A stretch of DNA of 64,000 nt, from the NCBI GenBank assembly GCA_022450045.1, contig JAKURD010000003.1, positions 62,001-126,000 on the forward strand, given 5' to 3'. Each line of letters opens with the position of its first letter. Positions within the stretch are counted from its first letter, which is position 1. The stretch is from Gracilimonas sp. GTDB taxonomy: Bacteria; Bacteroidota; Rhodothermia; Balneolales; Balneolaceae. The position numbers and the translations under genes are program-made. Positions 27,262 to 36,051 of the stretch are shown here, piece by piece. Below the pieces are notes generated by a model that worked only from the letters and a program-made list of their open reading frames with translations, did no database searches and was not told the DNA's origin.

Positions 27262-28767
27262 ATGAATTTCTTTTCCAAACATATTGAAAAGTTTAAAAAA
27301 GCTCTTAATAATAGAGAGGAAAAGGAGATCCTTTCTAAGGGGGCAATTAGAGGCTTAAGGCATCATAGGATGAAAAGAGATCCTGAAGATAATCAAAAAT
27401 CTTCAGTTCCTGAGGATGTAAGGATTTATTTACCCTCAATATGGATTATCGAAGCTTATCCCCCAACATTCATTAATAGTCTAGTTGATGGATTAAAGAA
27501 AGGAGATTTTGTAGAACAACATGAAAGATTGCACAATAGGAATATATTGGACCAGATCAATCTCATGCGTTCAGTAGGATTTAGGAACAACTGGTATCCT
27601 CTTGGAATTTTTGCTTCTAAAGATTCATCAATGTTTCCTACGATGAATGCCAATATTCCGGAAGGTGTCTCTCATATTAGTTCCTACTTGCATCAATTTG
27701 TTCCAAGTACCACAATTTTGGCCAGTCAATTCTATTTAGATAAAGATCTTCAGAAAACTATAGAAGAGCCACTTAGGAAGGATTATCAAACTGTTGCGAT
27801 AGTAAAAAAAGATCGTACCAGGTATAATTCAGTCATCCATCAAAAACAGGATGCATACCTTTATCAAATGGAATTTATTAGAACATTATGTTCTAATTGG
27901 GTTGATTCAAATTTTCCAGGTTTATTTTCTTCAGATTTAATTGATAGAAATCATCCTACATCTGAATTAATTTTATTTGAAGCAGATGATCCTATAGAAG
28001 GGAATCAAAATCCTTATGGTTCATACAAAAACATTATGGGCTTTAAGTCTGATTTTGATATGTACCAATCAAGTGACCTTAAAGACTTTTTTATGACTCT
28101 TGATGAAAAACTCTCTTCAAATAGGTCCTCTATATTTTTTGGAGGTAATATTGATAAAGTATTAAGCGACAAAAAATTGGAGGCCTACGGTGGAAATGAT
28201 AAAGTTCAAAGAATAGCTGGGTGGAGTTATTCTTTGCACAAAACATTAAGTTTTTGGAGTCTCACTGATATTGTTTTCGAGTATTATAGAAAACAGAATA
28301 ATTTAAGAGATAAATTAGGAGCTATTGATCATTCAAGTGATGAAAATGCATTATTTGAGCTTCAGAACATAGAAAGTCAACTTATTGAATTACAGGCAAA
28401 TTCCATTCCCCTTGCTAACGAACTTTACTCTGTAATTGATGAAAAAGGTTTTGATTATGATCTGTTTGATTTTGAACCAATTGCAATAGAACTGCGTGGA
28501 AAGAAATCTTTCATTGAATTGAGGAAAGATTTATTAAAGAGAAAGGCTTTATCAATCATAGATAATGATAAACAAATTACTAGAATTACCTCGAGCCTTA
28601 CTAATCTTGTCACGGGTCAAATTAACCTCAAATTGTCTGAGTCAAATAATAAACTTCAAAAAAGAATTTTTTGGCTTACACTTTTGGCAGTCATAATTGC
28701 CGTTTTTTCTTTTTTTGAAGTAACAGATTCAAAGCTTGTGAGTTGGGTTAAATCATTTTTCAAGTGA
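27262..28767 (+). CDS. Unknown protein with a C-terminal membrane helix
   Basis: This is a 501-residue protein starting 3 bp after hsdS. The body has no motif I recognise. Near the end LQKRIFWLTLLAVIIAVFSFF is one strong transmembrane helix followed by a short basic tail, so the large domain probably faces the cytoplasm. Close spacing puts it in the restriction operon, where extra genes between hsdS and hsdR are often anti-phage accessories. Function unknown. Confidence 0.65.
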   Translation: MNFFSKHIEKFKKALNNREEKEILSKGAIRGLRHHRMKRDPEDNQKSSVPEDVRIYLPSIWIIEAYPPTFINSLVDGLKKGDFVEQHERLHNRNILDQINLMRSVGFRNNWYPLGIFASKDSSMFPTMNANIPEGVSHISSYLHQFVPSTTILASQFYLDKDLQKTIEEPLRKDYQTVAIVKKDRTRYNSVIHQKQDAYLYQMEFIRTLCSNWVDSNFPGLFSSDLIDRNHPTSELILFEADDPIEGNQNPYGSYKNIMGFKSDFDMYQSSDLKDFFMTLDEKLSSNRSSIFFGGNIDKVLSDKKLEAYGGNDKVQRIAGWSYSLHKTLSFWSLTDIVFEYYRKQNNLRDKLGAIDHSSDENALFELQNIESQLIELQANSIPLANELYSVIDEKGFDYDLFDFEPIAIELRGKKSFIELRKDLLKRKALSIIDNDKQITRITSSLTNLVTGQINLKLSESNNKLQKRIFWLTLLAVIIAVFSFFEVTDSKLVSWVKSFFK

Positions 28768-28845
28768 ATAAACTTCACCATCTAAGTCAAAAAAGAGAAA
28801 TAGCCCAAAGTGAAGCTCGGGATAAAATTTTTAAAATGGCTACTT

Positions 28846-30021
28846 ATGCATATCGATTCTAAGAAAATCCAAAAACTTGAGGGCTACTTTGAATTAGATG
28901 GGAAACCTCAAAAGAATAAAAAATTATTTGAAGCCGAAGCATTTATTGATCGTTTTAATCTTCGCGACAGCTATATAAAGTTTTTCAGTCCGGTTCCAAA
29001 ACCCAAAGGTGGAGATACAATTCGCTTTGTAATTAATAGTAAGTACAGTCTTGATCTTAAATTTCCGTCATCTTATTGGGGTGGTCATTACTCGGAAGTA
29101 TCATTTTCAATTGACAAGGTGACTTTGCATGAGGGTAAGGAAAAATATGTTAGAACCGGTTCTTTTAAGAGGTTGATATATTTTCCTGAAGAAATTGAAG
29201 TATTCGGATATACAGTACGTAAATTTGAACATCAGTATCATGAAGGAGAGAAGAGAATAAAAGAGAATTATTTTGTATGGAACTATCAAAACTCGATTAT
29301 TAAAAGAGAAATTGATAAGGTCTTGATGGCGTTATCCTTTCTGACTTGCTGTTCTCTATTCATTTCAGAACACTCGAATGGTAATACCATCACTATTTTC
29401 GATAAAAGAAGTGACAAATTTACCCTACCGTATATGGGATCGGGCATGATGATTTTTCCAATCTCGATAAAAACAATTGAAGAATTAATCGAGAATGTTA
29501 AATGGGAATACATCTATAATTTTCATCTTGCATATAAGAACTTTTGCAGAGCCAAAAACTATGAATACCAACTTTATAAGGGGTGTTCAGTTTTAGATTA
29601 TTTGATATCACTTTTCGAACGAAATCTAGATATAAAAGAGCTAAGAAATCGTTTAAAGAACTCCGATAAATCTTCAAGGTTATATGCCCTTTTATGGTAT
29701 TTAGAGTTAGATAATTCAACCAGGGTTTACTTGGAAGAAGTATTTTTAGGTGTCTCTTTTTCGGAATTCAAATTCGACAAGAAGTTTGAATTCTATGAGC
29801 TAAGAGACAGCCATCTTCATCGGGGTCAATTATTCCTTACACAAAATGAAGTCTGGAAATTCCAAAGTTGTTTGGTTTCTGTAAATGAAATAATCAGAAT
29901 ATTGATACCACACTTAGATAAGATCAGAGAGTGGGAATTTACCGACAAACCTTTTTATAAAACAGCATCATCCAAAGAAATTGTAAATGCAAGACAAGAT
30001 TTGATAAGATGGAAAATTTAA
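28846..30021 (+). CDS. Unknown protein with an ApeA/HEPN-like C-terminal motif
   Basis: The first 200 residues look beta-rich (DTIRFVINSKYSLDLKF, WGGHYSEVSFSIDKV) and the C-terminal 150 are helical. The segment YELRDSHLHRGQLF near the end has the arginine, histidine and spacing of HEPN ribonucleases of the ApeA type. The ATG at 28846 is preferred; an in-frame GTG at 28810 would add a short hydrophobic start. It sits 78 bp after the membrane protein and before another unknown gene. A HEPN RNase function is a hypothesis only. Confidence 0.6.
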   Translation: MHIDSKKIQKLEGYFELDGKPQKNKKLFEAEAFIDRFNLRDSYIKFFSPVPKPKGGDTIRFVINSKYSLDLKFPSSYWGGHYSEVSFSIDKVTLHEGKEKYVRTGSFKRLIYFPEEIEVFGYTVRKFEHQYHEGEKRIKENYFVWNYQNSIIKREIDKVLMALSFLTCCSLFISEHSNGNTITIFDKRSDKFTLPYMGSGMMIFPISIKTIEELIENVKWEYIYNFHLAYKNFCRAKNYEYQLYKGCSVLDYLISLFERNLDIKELRNRLKNSDKSSRLYALLWYLELDNSTRVYLEEVFLGVSFSEFKFDKKFEFYELRDSHLHRGQLFLTQNEVWKFQSCLVSVNEIIRILIPHLDKIREWEFTDKPFYKTASSKEIVNARQDLIRWKI

Positions 30022-30076
30022 GGTTGTTGAAAAGATCAAATATTTGATTATTCATTGATTTAGGAGGCTTATCGGC

Positions 30077-30808
30077 ATGGATAAAAAAGAATTTCACAAA
30101 CAAAAAGGAGAAGTAGAAAGAAGTGAAGCAAAGCATAAAGCTTTGAAGCTGAAATCCTCTTTGTTTCCCGGTGGTTCAACTGTTTATGATGCTTTTACTG
30201 CTTTAGTACGGCCTCTTTATGAAAAAAGGAAAGATGAGTGGTTGTATTTACTAATGTATGACTTGGTTCGCAGAGAGAAAGGGGGAGTAATTTCGTTAGA
30301 GGGATTATCTAAAAACGACGAATTTGTGACGATTGTCACTAAGGCGATAATACTGGCCCAGCAAAATCATCAGAAAGAGAAGTTAGAAGCATTGAGGAAT
30401 ATTGTTTTGAACAGTACAGAGTGGTTAAGTAAAGGGGAGCCTATTTTCGATTGGGGTCATAAGTTTTTGATGATCGTAGATCAAATTTCACCATTACATA
30501 TACTTTTGCTCAAAACCTTCCAAAACCCAGCAAAGGCTATCCAAGAAAAAAAGGCAAGATTTGAAGAGAGAACTGGTTTTAATAATGCAGATGTGTTTTT
30601 CAAACTCCATCCAGAGTTAAAATCAAGAAGTGCATTGGCAAAGCAATGTTGGAGAGAGCTTTATAATTTTGGTTTTGTAGGGACTGATAAGTTCTTTGAG
30701 GTGAAAGATGCTGAAGATATGAAGTATATGCATACACACGATCAATTTGTGCCTCAGACTACTGATTTTGGCAATAAGTTTCTGAATATGATTGAGTATA
30801 GTAAGTGA
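30077..30808 (+). CDS. Unknown helical protein in the restriction locus
   Basis: This 243-residue protein is mostly helical with a charged N-terminus (EVERSEAKHKALKLKSSLFPG). It includes LYEKRKDEWLYLLMYDLV and ISPLHILLLKTFQNP, a pattern I associate loosely with small accessory proteins of defence loci. No catalytic motif is visible. It lies between the putative HEPN protein and the AbiE pair. An AGGAGG-like stretch (AGGAGGC, 30061-30067) close before the ATG is an unusually good ribosome site for this window. Confidence 0.6.
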   Translation: MDKKEFHKQKGEVERSEAKHKALKLKSSLFPGGSTVYDAFTALVRPLYEKRKDEWLYLLMYDLVRREKGGVISLEGLSKNDEFVTIVTKAIILAQQNHQKEKLEALRNIVLNSTEWLSKGEPIFDWGHKFLMIVDQISPLHILLLKTFQNPAKAIQEKKARFEERTGFNNADVFFKLHPELKSRSALAKQCWRELYNFGFVGTDKFFEVKDAEDMKYMHTHDQFVPQTTDFGNKFLNMIEYSK

Positions 30809-30846
30809 TCAAAGAGGATGTAAAATATGTTTTGACATTGCAACTA

Positions 30847-30894
30847 TGGACAAAAACCTATACACTTATTAAAAATTGTATAGGAAATTGTCCA
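30847..30894. promoter_or_regulatory. AbiEi operator candidate
   Basis: TGGACA-AAAA-CCTATAC is mirrored by GTATAGG-AAAT-TGTCCA, two-part arms around an AT-rich centre, ending 4 bp before the abiEi start. AbiEi antitoxins are known to autorepress by binding inverted repeats at this place. Confidence 0.7.
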
Positions 30895-30898
30895 AATC

Positions 30899-31516
30899 AT
30901 GAATATATCTAAACCAAAAATAGCTGAAGCGGTGAAGCTCTTTCAGGAGCATGACGGGGTTATGCGTACATCTGAAGTGCTGGATGCCGGAGTCCATCGA
31001 AGAACGCTGTATCACATGAGAGATGAAGGAATGGTGACGGCTATACAACGGGGTGTGTACCAGCTTGCAGAAAGTGAACCGCTGAGTAATCCGGATCTGG
31101 TGATCGTGGCAAAAAAAATACCGGAAGCGCGAATCTGTCTTATTTCAGCCCTGTCCATTCAAGAGATGACGGATGAGATTCCCCATAAGGTGCATATAGC
31201 CCTGCCCCGTTCAAGCTGGCAGCCGGAAATGGATTATCCTCCACTAAAAGTGTTCCGGTTCTCAGATGAAACCATCAACAGCGGACTTGAAACCCAACAG
31301 ATAGATGGTATCTCAGTAAAAGTATTCAATCCAGCCAAGACCATTGCCGACTGTTTCAAGTTTCGTAACCAAATTGGTCTGGACGTAGCTATTGAAGCAC
31401 TTAAACGAGGAATTAAGGAAGGAAAAGCTACGTATGGAGATATCATGAAGTATGCGAAACTGTGTAAAGTAGAACGAGTGATAAAACCGTACCTGGAGAC
31501 TGTTGGTCATGGATGA
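30899..31516 (+). CDS. abiEi: AbiEi-family antitoxin
   Basis: An N-terminal winged helix (VMRTSEVLDAGVHRRTLYHMRDEGMVTAIQ...) is followed by the AbiEi antitoxin domain (ISALSIQEMTDEIPHKVHIALP, VKVFNPAKTIADCFKFRNQIG). Type IV AbiE antitoxins repress their own promoter and counter the nucleotidyltransferase toxin encoded next. The 8-bp overlap with that toxin gene and the palindrome just upstream fit autoregulation. It has its own promoter region, so it is probably a self-contained module inside the restriction locus. Confidence 0.9.
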   Translation: MNISKPKIAEAVKLFQEHDGVMRTSEVLDAGVHRRTLYHMRDEGMVTAIQRGVYQLAESEPLSNPDLVIVAKKIPEARICLISALSIQEMTDEIPHKVHIALPRSSWQPEMDYPPLKVFRFSDETINSGLETQQIDGISVKVFNPAKTIADCFKFRNQIGLDVAIEALKRGIKEGKATYGDIMKYAKLCKVERVIKPYLETVGHG

Positions 31517-32432
31517 AAAAACACGCATGGCCAAATCCGTTCATGCACGACTGTTAAATAAAGCAAGGGAGTCGGGTCGTCCTTTTATGGAACTCCTTCA
31601 GTATTATGGGATGGAGAAGTTTTTGCTCAGGATGAGCAAGTCAGAATTTGCTGAGGAATTTATTCTAAAAGGAGCCTTATTGCTACGCTCCACAGGCATA
31701 AGTGAAATCCGTCCAACCCGTGATATTGATCTATCCAGAGAAACAGCTCAAAGCATTGAGCAGTTGGAGCAAATGGCCAGAGATTGTTGTCAAGTTGAGG
31801 TAGAAGAAGATGGGTTGATATTTGATCCAGATACCGTAGCCGGAGAAGAAATTCGGGAAGAACAGGCCTATAAAGGAGTGCGAATTAAGTTTCTGGGCAA
31901 GTTGGGGAATGCAGAAATTCCCATGCAGATAGATATTGGATTTGGGGATGTGGTATCCCCTTCTCCCTTATGGGTAGAATATCCGGTATTGTTAGACGGA
32001 GATTCCCCGGAGTTGCTGGCCTATACACTCGAAAGTGCTATTGCCGAAAAATATCAGGCGATGGTGTACCTGGATATGGCTAACAGCCGAATGAAGGATT
32101 TCTATGACATTTGGCATTTGATGCATAATCAAAGTTTTAACGGCTCAGCACTGCAAAAAGCCATTGAGCTTACCTTTCAAAGAAGAAAAACCCAGTTACC
32201 TGATGAACCACCTACTGCTTTAACAGGGGCTTTTTATTCAGATGATGGTAAAATAACTCAATGGAAAGCCTTTAAAAGAAAAGCAGGTCTTACTGATGAT
32301 GTATCCCAAACTTTAGAGGAAGTCGTAAAAGACATTTTTAGTTTTATATGGCCATTAAATGAGAGTCTGGTTCAGGAAAAAGAATTTGACTCAATTTGGG
32401 AGCCGGAAAAAGGTTGGGGTAAAAGAAATTGA
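31509..32432 (+). CDS. abiEii: AbiEii-family nucleotidyltransferase toxin
   Basis: The protein shows the nucleotidyltransferase core of AbiEii: FILKGALLLR, the catalytic pair in RPTRDIDLS, a third acidic residue in MQIDIGFGD, and the downstream AEKYQAMV and SRMKDFYDIW motifs. AbiEii enzymes modify tRNA or other targets with nucleotides and stop growth during phage infection. The ATG at 31509 is chosen over one two codons upstream because MDEKTRMAK matches the family start better. All signature residues are present, so the toxin looks functional. Confidence 0.9.
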   Translation: MDEKTRMAKSVHARLLNKARESGRPFMELLQYYGMEKFLLRMSKSEFAEEFILKGALLLRSTGISEIRPTRDIDLSRETAQSIEQLEQMARDCCQVEVEEDGLIFDPDTVAGEEIREEQAYKGVRIKFLGKLGNAEIPMQIDIGFGDVVSPSPLWVEYPVLLDGDSPELLAYTLESAIAEKYQAMVYLDMANSRMKDFYDIWHLMHNQSFNGSALQKAIELTFQRRKTQLPDEPPTALTGAFYSDDGKITQWKAFKRKAGLTDDVSQTLEEVVKDIFSFIWPLNESLVQEKEFDSIWEPEKGWGKRN

Positions 32433-32476
32433 AATTATTACCTTAAAGGGTAAATCAATACAGGGTACTTATTAAT

Positions 32477-35400
32477 ATGTCCAACTTTGAATTTTTACAA
32501 ACCGACTGGCCGGAATTTATTGATGATGCTCAGGCGGTAGAACGACTGGTTCATTATGACCCGAGGGGTGCATGTGTTAGAGCTCGCTATTTAGTAGAAC
32601 AAGTAGTGTTATGGATGTATGAAAATGATGAAGATTTGGAGCTCCCTTACGATACAACCATGGCAAATCTCATTCATCAGGTAGAGTTCAAGGGTATTGT
32701 GAAATACGAGGTGTTCAATAAAATGAACGCCATTCGTAAAGCCGGTAATATCGCAGCCCACGAGCGAAAGAAGGTAACAGAACATGATTCACAAAGGGCT
32801 TGTGAAGAAGTATTTCATATCATGTATTGGTTGTGGAGTACGTATAACGATGGAGAGCCACGACCGGACCTAACATTCGATGAGTCTTTGCTTCCAAAAG
32901 TTGACAGTGCGCCTGAACTCACAAAAGATCAATTTGATCAGTTACAAAAAGAGATTGAGGAAAAAACGGAATTCATTCGTGAAGTTCAGAGATCTCTGGA
33001 AGAAAAAGATGAGAAACTGGCTCAGCGTAATCGTGAGATCAAGCAAATACGCGAGCAGACTGCAAAGTTTGCCAGTACACATGATTACAACGAAGCGCAA
33101 ACCAGAGAATTCTTAATTGATGTTTTACTAAGAGAAGCAGGCTGGGAAGCTTCCGAGAAAGACGTAAGGGAATATGAAGTAGATGGCATGCCTAAATCTG
33201 TAAATCCTTCTGGAAAGGGCTATGTAGATTATGTGCTATGGGATGATAATGGACAACCTCTTGCGTTAGTGGAAGCTAAACGAACGACTCGTAATTATGA
33301 GGAAGGTCAACATCAGGGGCAGCTTTATGCGGATTGTTTGGAAAAAGAATTTGGAGTCCGTCCTATCATATTTTTATCAAATGGCTATCAAATCTGGATG
33401 TGGGACGACACGGTTCATCCGATCCGACCAGTACTGGGCTTTTACACTAAAGAAAGCTTACAACGATTATTCTTTCAAAAGAGAAACAAAGAATCTCTTC
33501 ATTTAGCAGAAATAAACCATGATATAACGGGACGTCCTTATCAGGTTGAAGCCATCCGGCGGGTGGGTGAGCGCTTTGAGAAAGGTCACAGGGAAGCCTT
33601 GTTAGTTATGGCTACTGGAACTGGTAAAACAAGAACTTCCATTTCAGTTGTTGACATATTACAGCGCAATAACTGGGCAAAAAGAGTACTGTTCCTTGCC
33701 GATAGAAATGCATTAGTGAAACAAGCCTATGATAGCTTTGCTGAACATCTTCCAAATACTCCAATTGTCAATTTAGTTAAAGATAAAAATGATGATGCTG
33801 CCCGGGTGGTATTTTCAACCTATCCAACGGTTCTAAATCAAATCGAGAAGCTGGAAGAAGGTCAACGTAAGTTCGATGTTGGATACTTTGATTTAGTAAT
33901 AATTGATGAGGCTCACCGGAGTATTTACAATAAGTATGAAGTAATATTTAAATACTTTGATGCTCTTCTTCTCGGGCTTACAGCTACCCCGAAAAGCGAA
34001 ATCGATCGGGATACCTACAAAACATTCAAAACTGAAGAAGGTGTGCCTACTTTTGCTTATGAATTGGAAACCGCGGTAGATGAAGGCTATTTGAATCCAC
34101 CAAAGAAAATATCTGTTCCCAGTAAGTTTCTAAAAGACGGAATCACCTATGATGACCTATCAGATGAAGAAAAAGAAGAATACGATGATTTATTAGCGGA
34201 TGATGAGACCGGCCTTATCCCGGATCATATTGACGCTTCTCAGCTTAATGATTGGTTATTTAATAAACATACTGTTGAGGGTGTTCTAAAAAACTTAATG
34301 GAAGATGGCATAAAAGTGGAAGGTGGTGATCGTTTGGGTAAGACCATTATCTTTGCGAAGAATCATAAGCATGCGGTTTTTATTCAGGAAACTTTTGACC
34401 AAAACTACCCTCAATATGCTGGTAACTTTGCCCGAGTAATTGATAATAAGGTAGATCATTCCCAGGATTTAATTGATCGTTTTTGTACAACAGAAAAAGA
34501 TCCCGTTATTGCTATTTCCGTAGATATGATGGATACTGGAATAGATGCTCCCGATGTTGTAAACCTAGTCTTTTTCAAACCGGTTAGGTCCAGAAGTAAG
34601 TTTAACCAAATGATCGGTCGAGGTACACGTTTACGTGAAAACCTTTTTGGTCCAGGGAAGCATAAATCCCAATTCTTAATATTGGACTATTGCGGAAATT
34701 TTGAGTTTTTCAAACAAAATCCAGAGGGTTTTGAACCTTCCCCAGCAAAATCACTAAGTTCAAAAATCTTTGATCTTAAACTGAGTTTAGCCTATAAATT
34801 ACTAAACGATCCATATAAAGATAACGAAGTACTTCAAGGGTATCGTGAAGCCCTGCTTGACGAATTGCATCAATTAGTTGCAAACCTGCCAAGAGAAAGT
34901 GTTCAGGTTAGGCCCCACCTTCGAATAGTAGATAGGTTGGAGCCAAGAACTGTTTGGGATTCACTTACCAGTGGTGAAAGACAAGAAATAGTAAATTCGT
35001 TAGGAGATTTAATCCAATTCGGTTTTGGAGATGACGAACTAAGCCGACGGTTCGACTATTTGATGTTGACTCTTCAACATGAATTTTTGGATAATGCTTT
35101 AGATGATAGTTTTAATAAAGGGCGGGTGATAAGATTGGCAGACCATTTATTCTCAAAGAGACATATTCCTGCTATCTCCGAGAAAAAGGAGACTCTTAAA
35201 TTCGCAATGAGCGAAAATTTCTGGAAGGAACCTTCCATAGAAGGCATGGAGAAGATCCGAAAGGATATGAGAGAACTCATGAAACTAGTAGATAATAATA
35301 GAAGAGCACCAGTTTACACCAATTTTGAGGATGAGTTCGGTGAGGCCAAAGAAATCGAGTCGCCAAAAGTTGAGGAAGAAGGTGAGCTATCAATTGACCT

Positions 35401-35875
35401 TAGAAGATACCGGGAAAAATTACAACATTTCGTTGAGGAGCATAAGAATCATTTAATCATTGAAAAGATCCGAAATGCTAAGCCTCTAACGGAAAAGGAC
35501 ATTAAAACTTTGGAGTCACTACTGCTTGAAGTAGATCCTAATATTAGCAAGGAAGAGTTTTATAAAGTAATTGGGGAAGATTTGAAGCTGATTGAATTCA
35601 TACGATCCATTGCTGGATTAAGTGAAGAAGTCTTGATGGATAAATTTGGGGAGTTCTTACAGGATCAAAAAATGAGTTCTAATCAAATCCGCTTTGTCAG
35701 GCAAATGATCAAATCATACACTCAGGAAGGGAAACTTGAAGTCGGGGCACTATATGAAGAACCTTTCAATCGAATCAGTCAAAATGGGATTGACGGGGTT
35801 TTCCGGGACAAAGCAAAAATTGCTGACTTACTCATTGAAAGAGTGAATGAACTGAACGATTTGAAGGTCGGGTAG
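32477..35875 (+). CDS. hsdR: Type I restriction endonuclease subunit HsdR
   Basis: The domain order is: DUF4145 HEPN-like N-terminus (1-130); coiled coil (150-195); PD-(D/E)XK nuclease with D251, E266 and K268 (VEAKR); superfamily 2 helicase with Walker A GTGKT (381-385), DEAH (477-480) and TATPK; motif VI IGRGTRLRENLFG; and a C-terminal EcoEI-type region. It translocates DNA and cuts at unmethylated sites together with HsdM and HsdS. It is 5.2 kb away from hsdS, separated by accessory genes and the AbiE pair. All catalytic motifs are intact. Confidence 0.95.
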   Translation: MSNFEFLQTDWPEFIDDAQAVERLVHYDPRGACVRARYLVEQVVLWMYENDEDLELPYDTTMANLIHQVEFKGIVKYEVFNKMNAIRKAGNIAAHERKKVTEHDSQRACEEVFHIMYWLWSTYNDGEPRPDLTFDESLLPKVDSAPELTKDQFDQLQKEIEEKTEFIREVQRSLEEKDEKLAQRNREIKQIREQTAKFASTHDYNEAQTREFLIDVLLREAGWEASEKDVREYEVDGMPKSVNPSGKGYVDYVLWDDNGQPLALVEAKRTTRNYEEGQHQGQLYADCLEKEFGVRPIIFLSNGYQIWMWDDTVHPIRPVLGFYTKESLQRLFFQKRNKESLHLAEINHDITGRPYQVEAIRRVGERFEKGHREALLVMATGTGKTRTSISVVDILQRNNWAKRVLFLADRNALVKQAYDSFAEHLPNTPIVNLVKDKNDDAARVVFSTYPTVLNQIEKLEEGQRKFDVGYFDLVIIDEAHRSIYNKYEVIFKYFDALLLGLTATPKSEIDRDTYKTFKTEEGVPTFAYELETAVDEGYLNPPKKISVPSKFLKDGITYDDLSDEEKEEYDDLLADDETGLIPDHIDASQLNDWLFNKHTVEGVLKNLMEDGIKVEGGDRLGKTIIFAKNHKHAVFIQETFDQNYPQYAGNFARVIDNKVDHSQDLIDRFCTTEKDPVIAISVDMMDTGIDAPDVVNLVFFKPVRSRSKFNQMIGRGTRLRENLFGPGKHKSQFLILDYCGNFEFFKQNPEGFEPSPAKSLSSKIFDLKLSLAYKLLNDPYKDNEVLQGYREALLDELHQLVANLPRESVQVRPHLRIVDRLEPRTVWDSLTSGERQEIVNSLGDLIQFGFGDDELSRRFDYLMLTLQHEFLDNALDDSFNKGRVIRLADHLFSKRHIPAISEKKETLKFAMSENFWKEPSIEGMEKIRKDMRELMKLVDNNRRAPVYTNFEDEFGEAKEIESPKVEEEGELSIDLRRYREKLQHFVEEHKNHLIIEKIRNAKPLTEKDIKTLESLLLEVDPNISKEEFYKVIGEDLKLIEFIRSIAGLSEEVLMDKFGEFLQDQKMSSNQIRFVRQMIKSYTQEGKLEVGALYEEPFNRISQNGIDGVFRDKAKIADLLIERVNELNDLKVG

Positions 35876-35915
35876 TCTAGTTAGATAGCTAATCTGTGAG
35901 TATTCATTTTTGATT

Positions 35916-35940
35916 ATTTATCTGTGCAGATAGAGTGCAT
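35916..35940. promoter_or_regulatory. WYL operator copy 2
   Basis: This block matches 20004-20028 except for one central base: TGTGCA-N7-TGCAT, with the last half-site base changed. It lies about 110 bp before the ATPase gene at 36052 and just after hsdR. It suggests that the same WYL regulator controls the downstream module. Confidence 0.65.
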
Positions 35941-36051
35941 GGGTGGATGTTAATATATGTGTATCAAATTGAAGCTATTCAGAGCTTCTACAACTGCTAA
36001 TTGTCTGAATAGGCTTATTTAATAAAAAAGCATCAATAAAATATCATAAGT

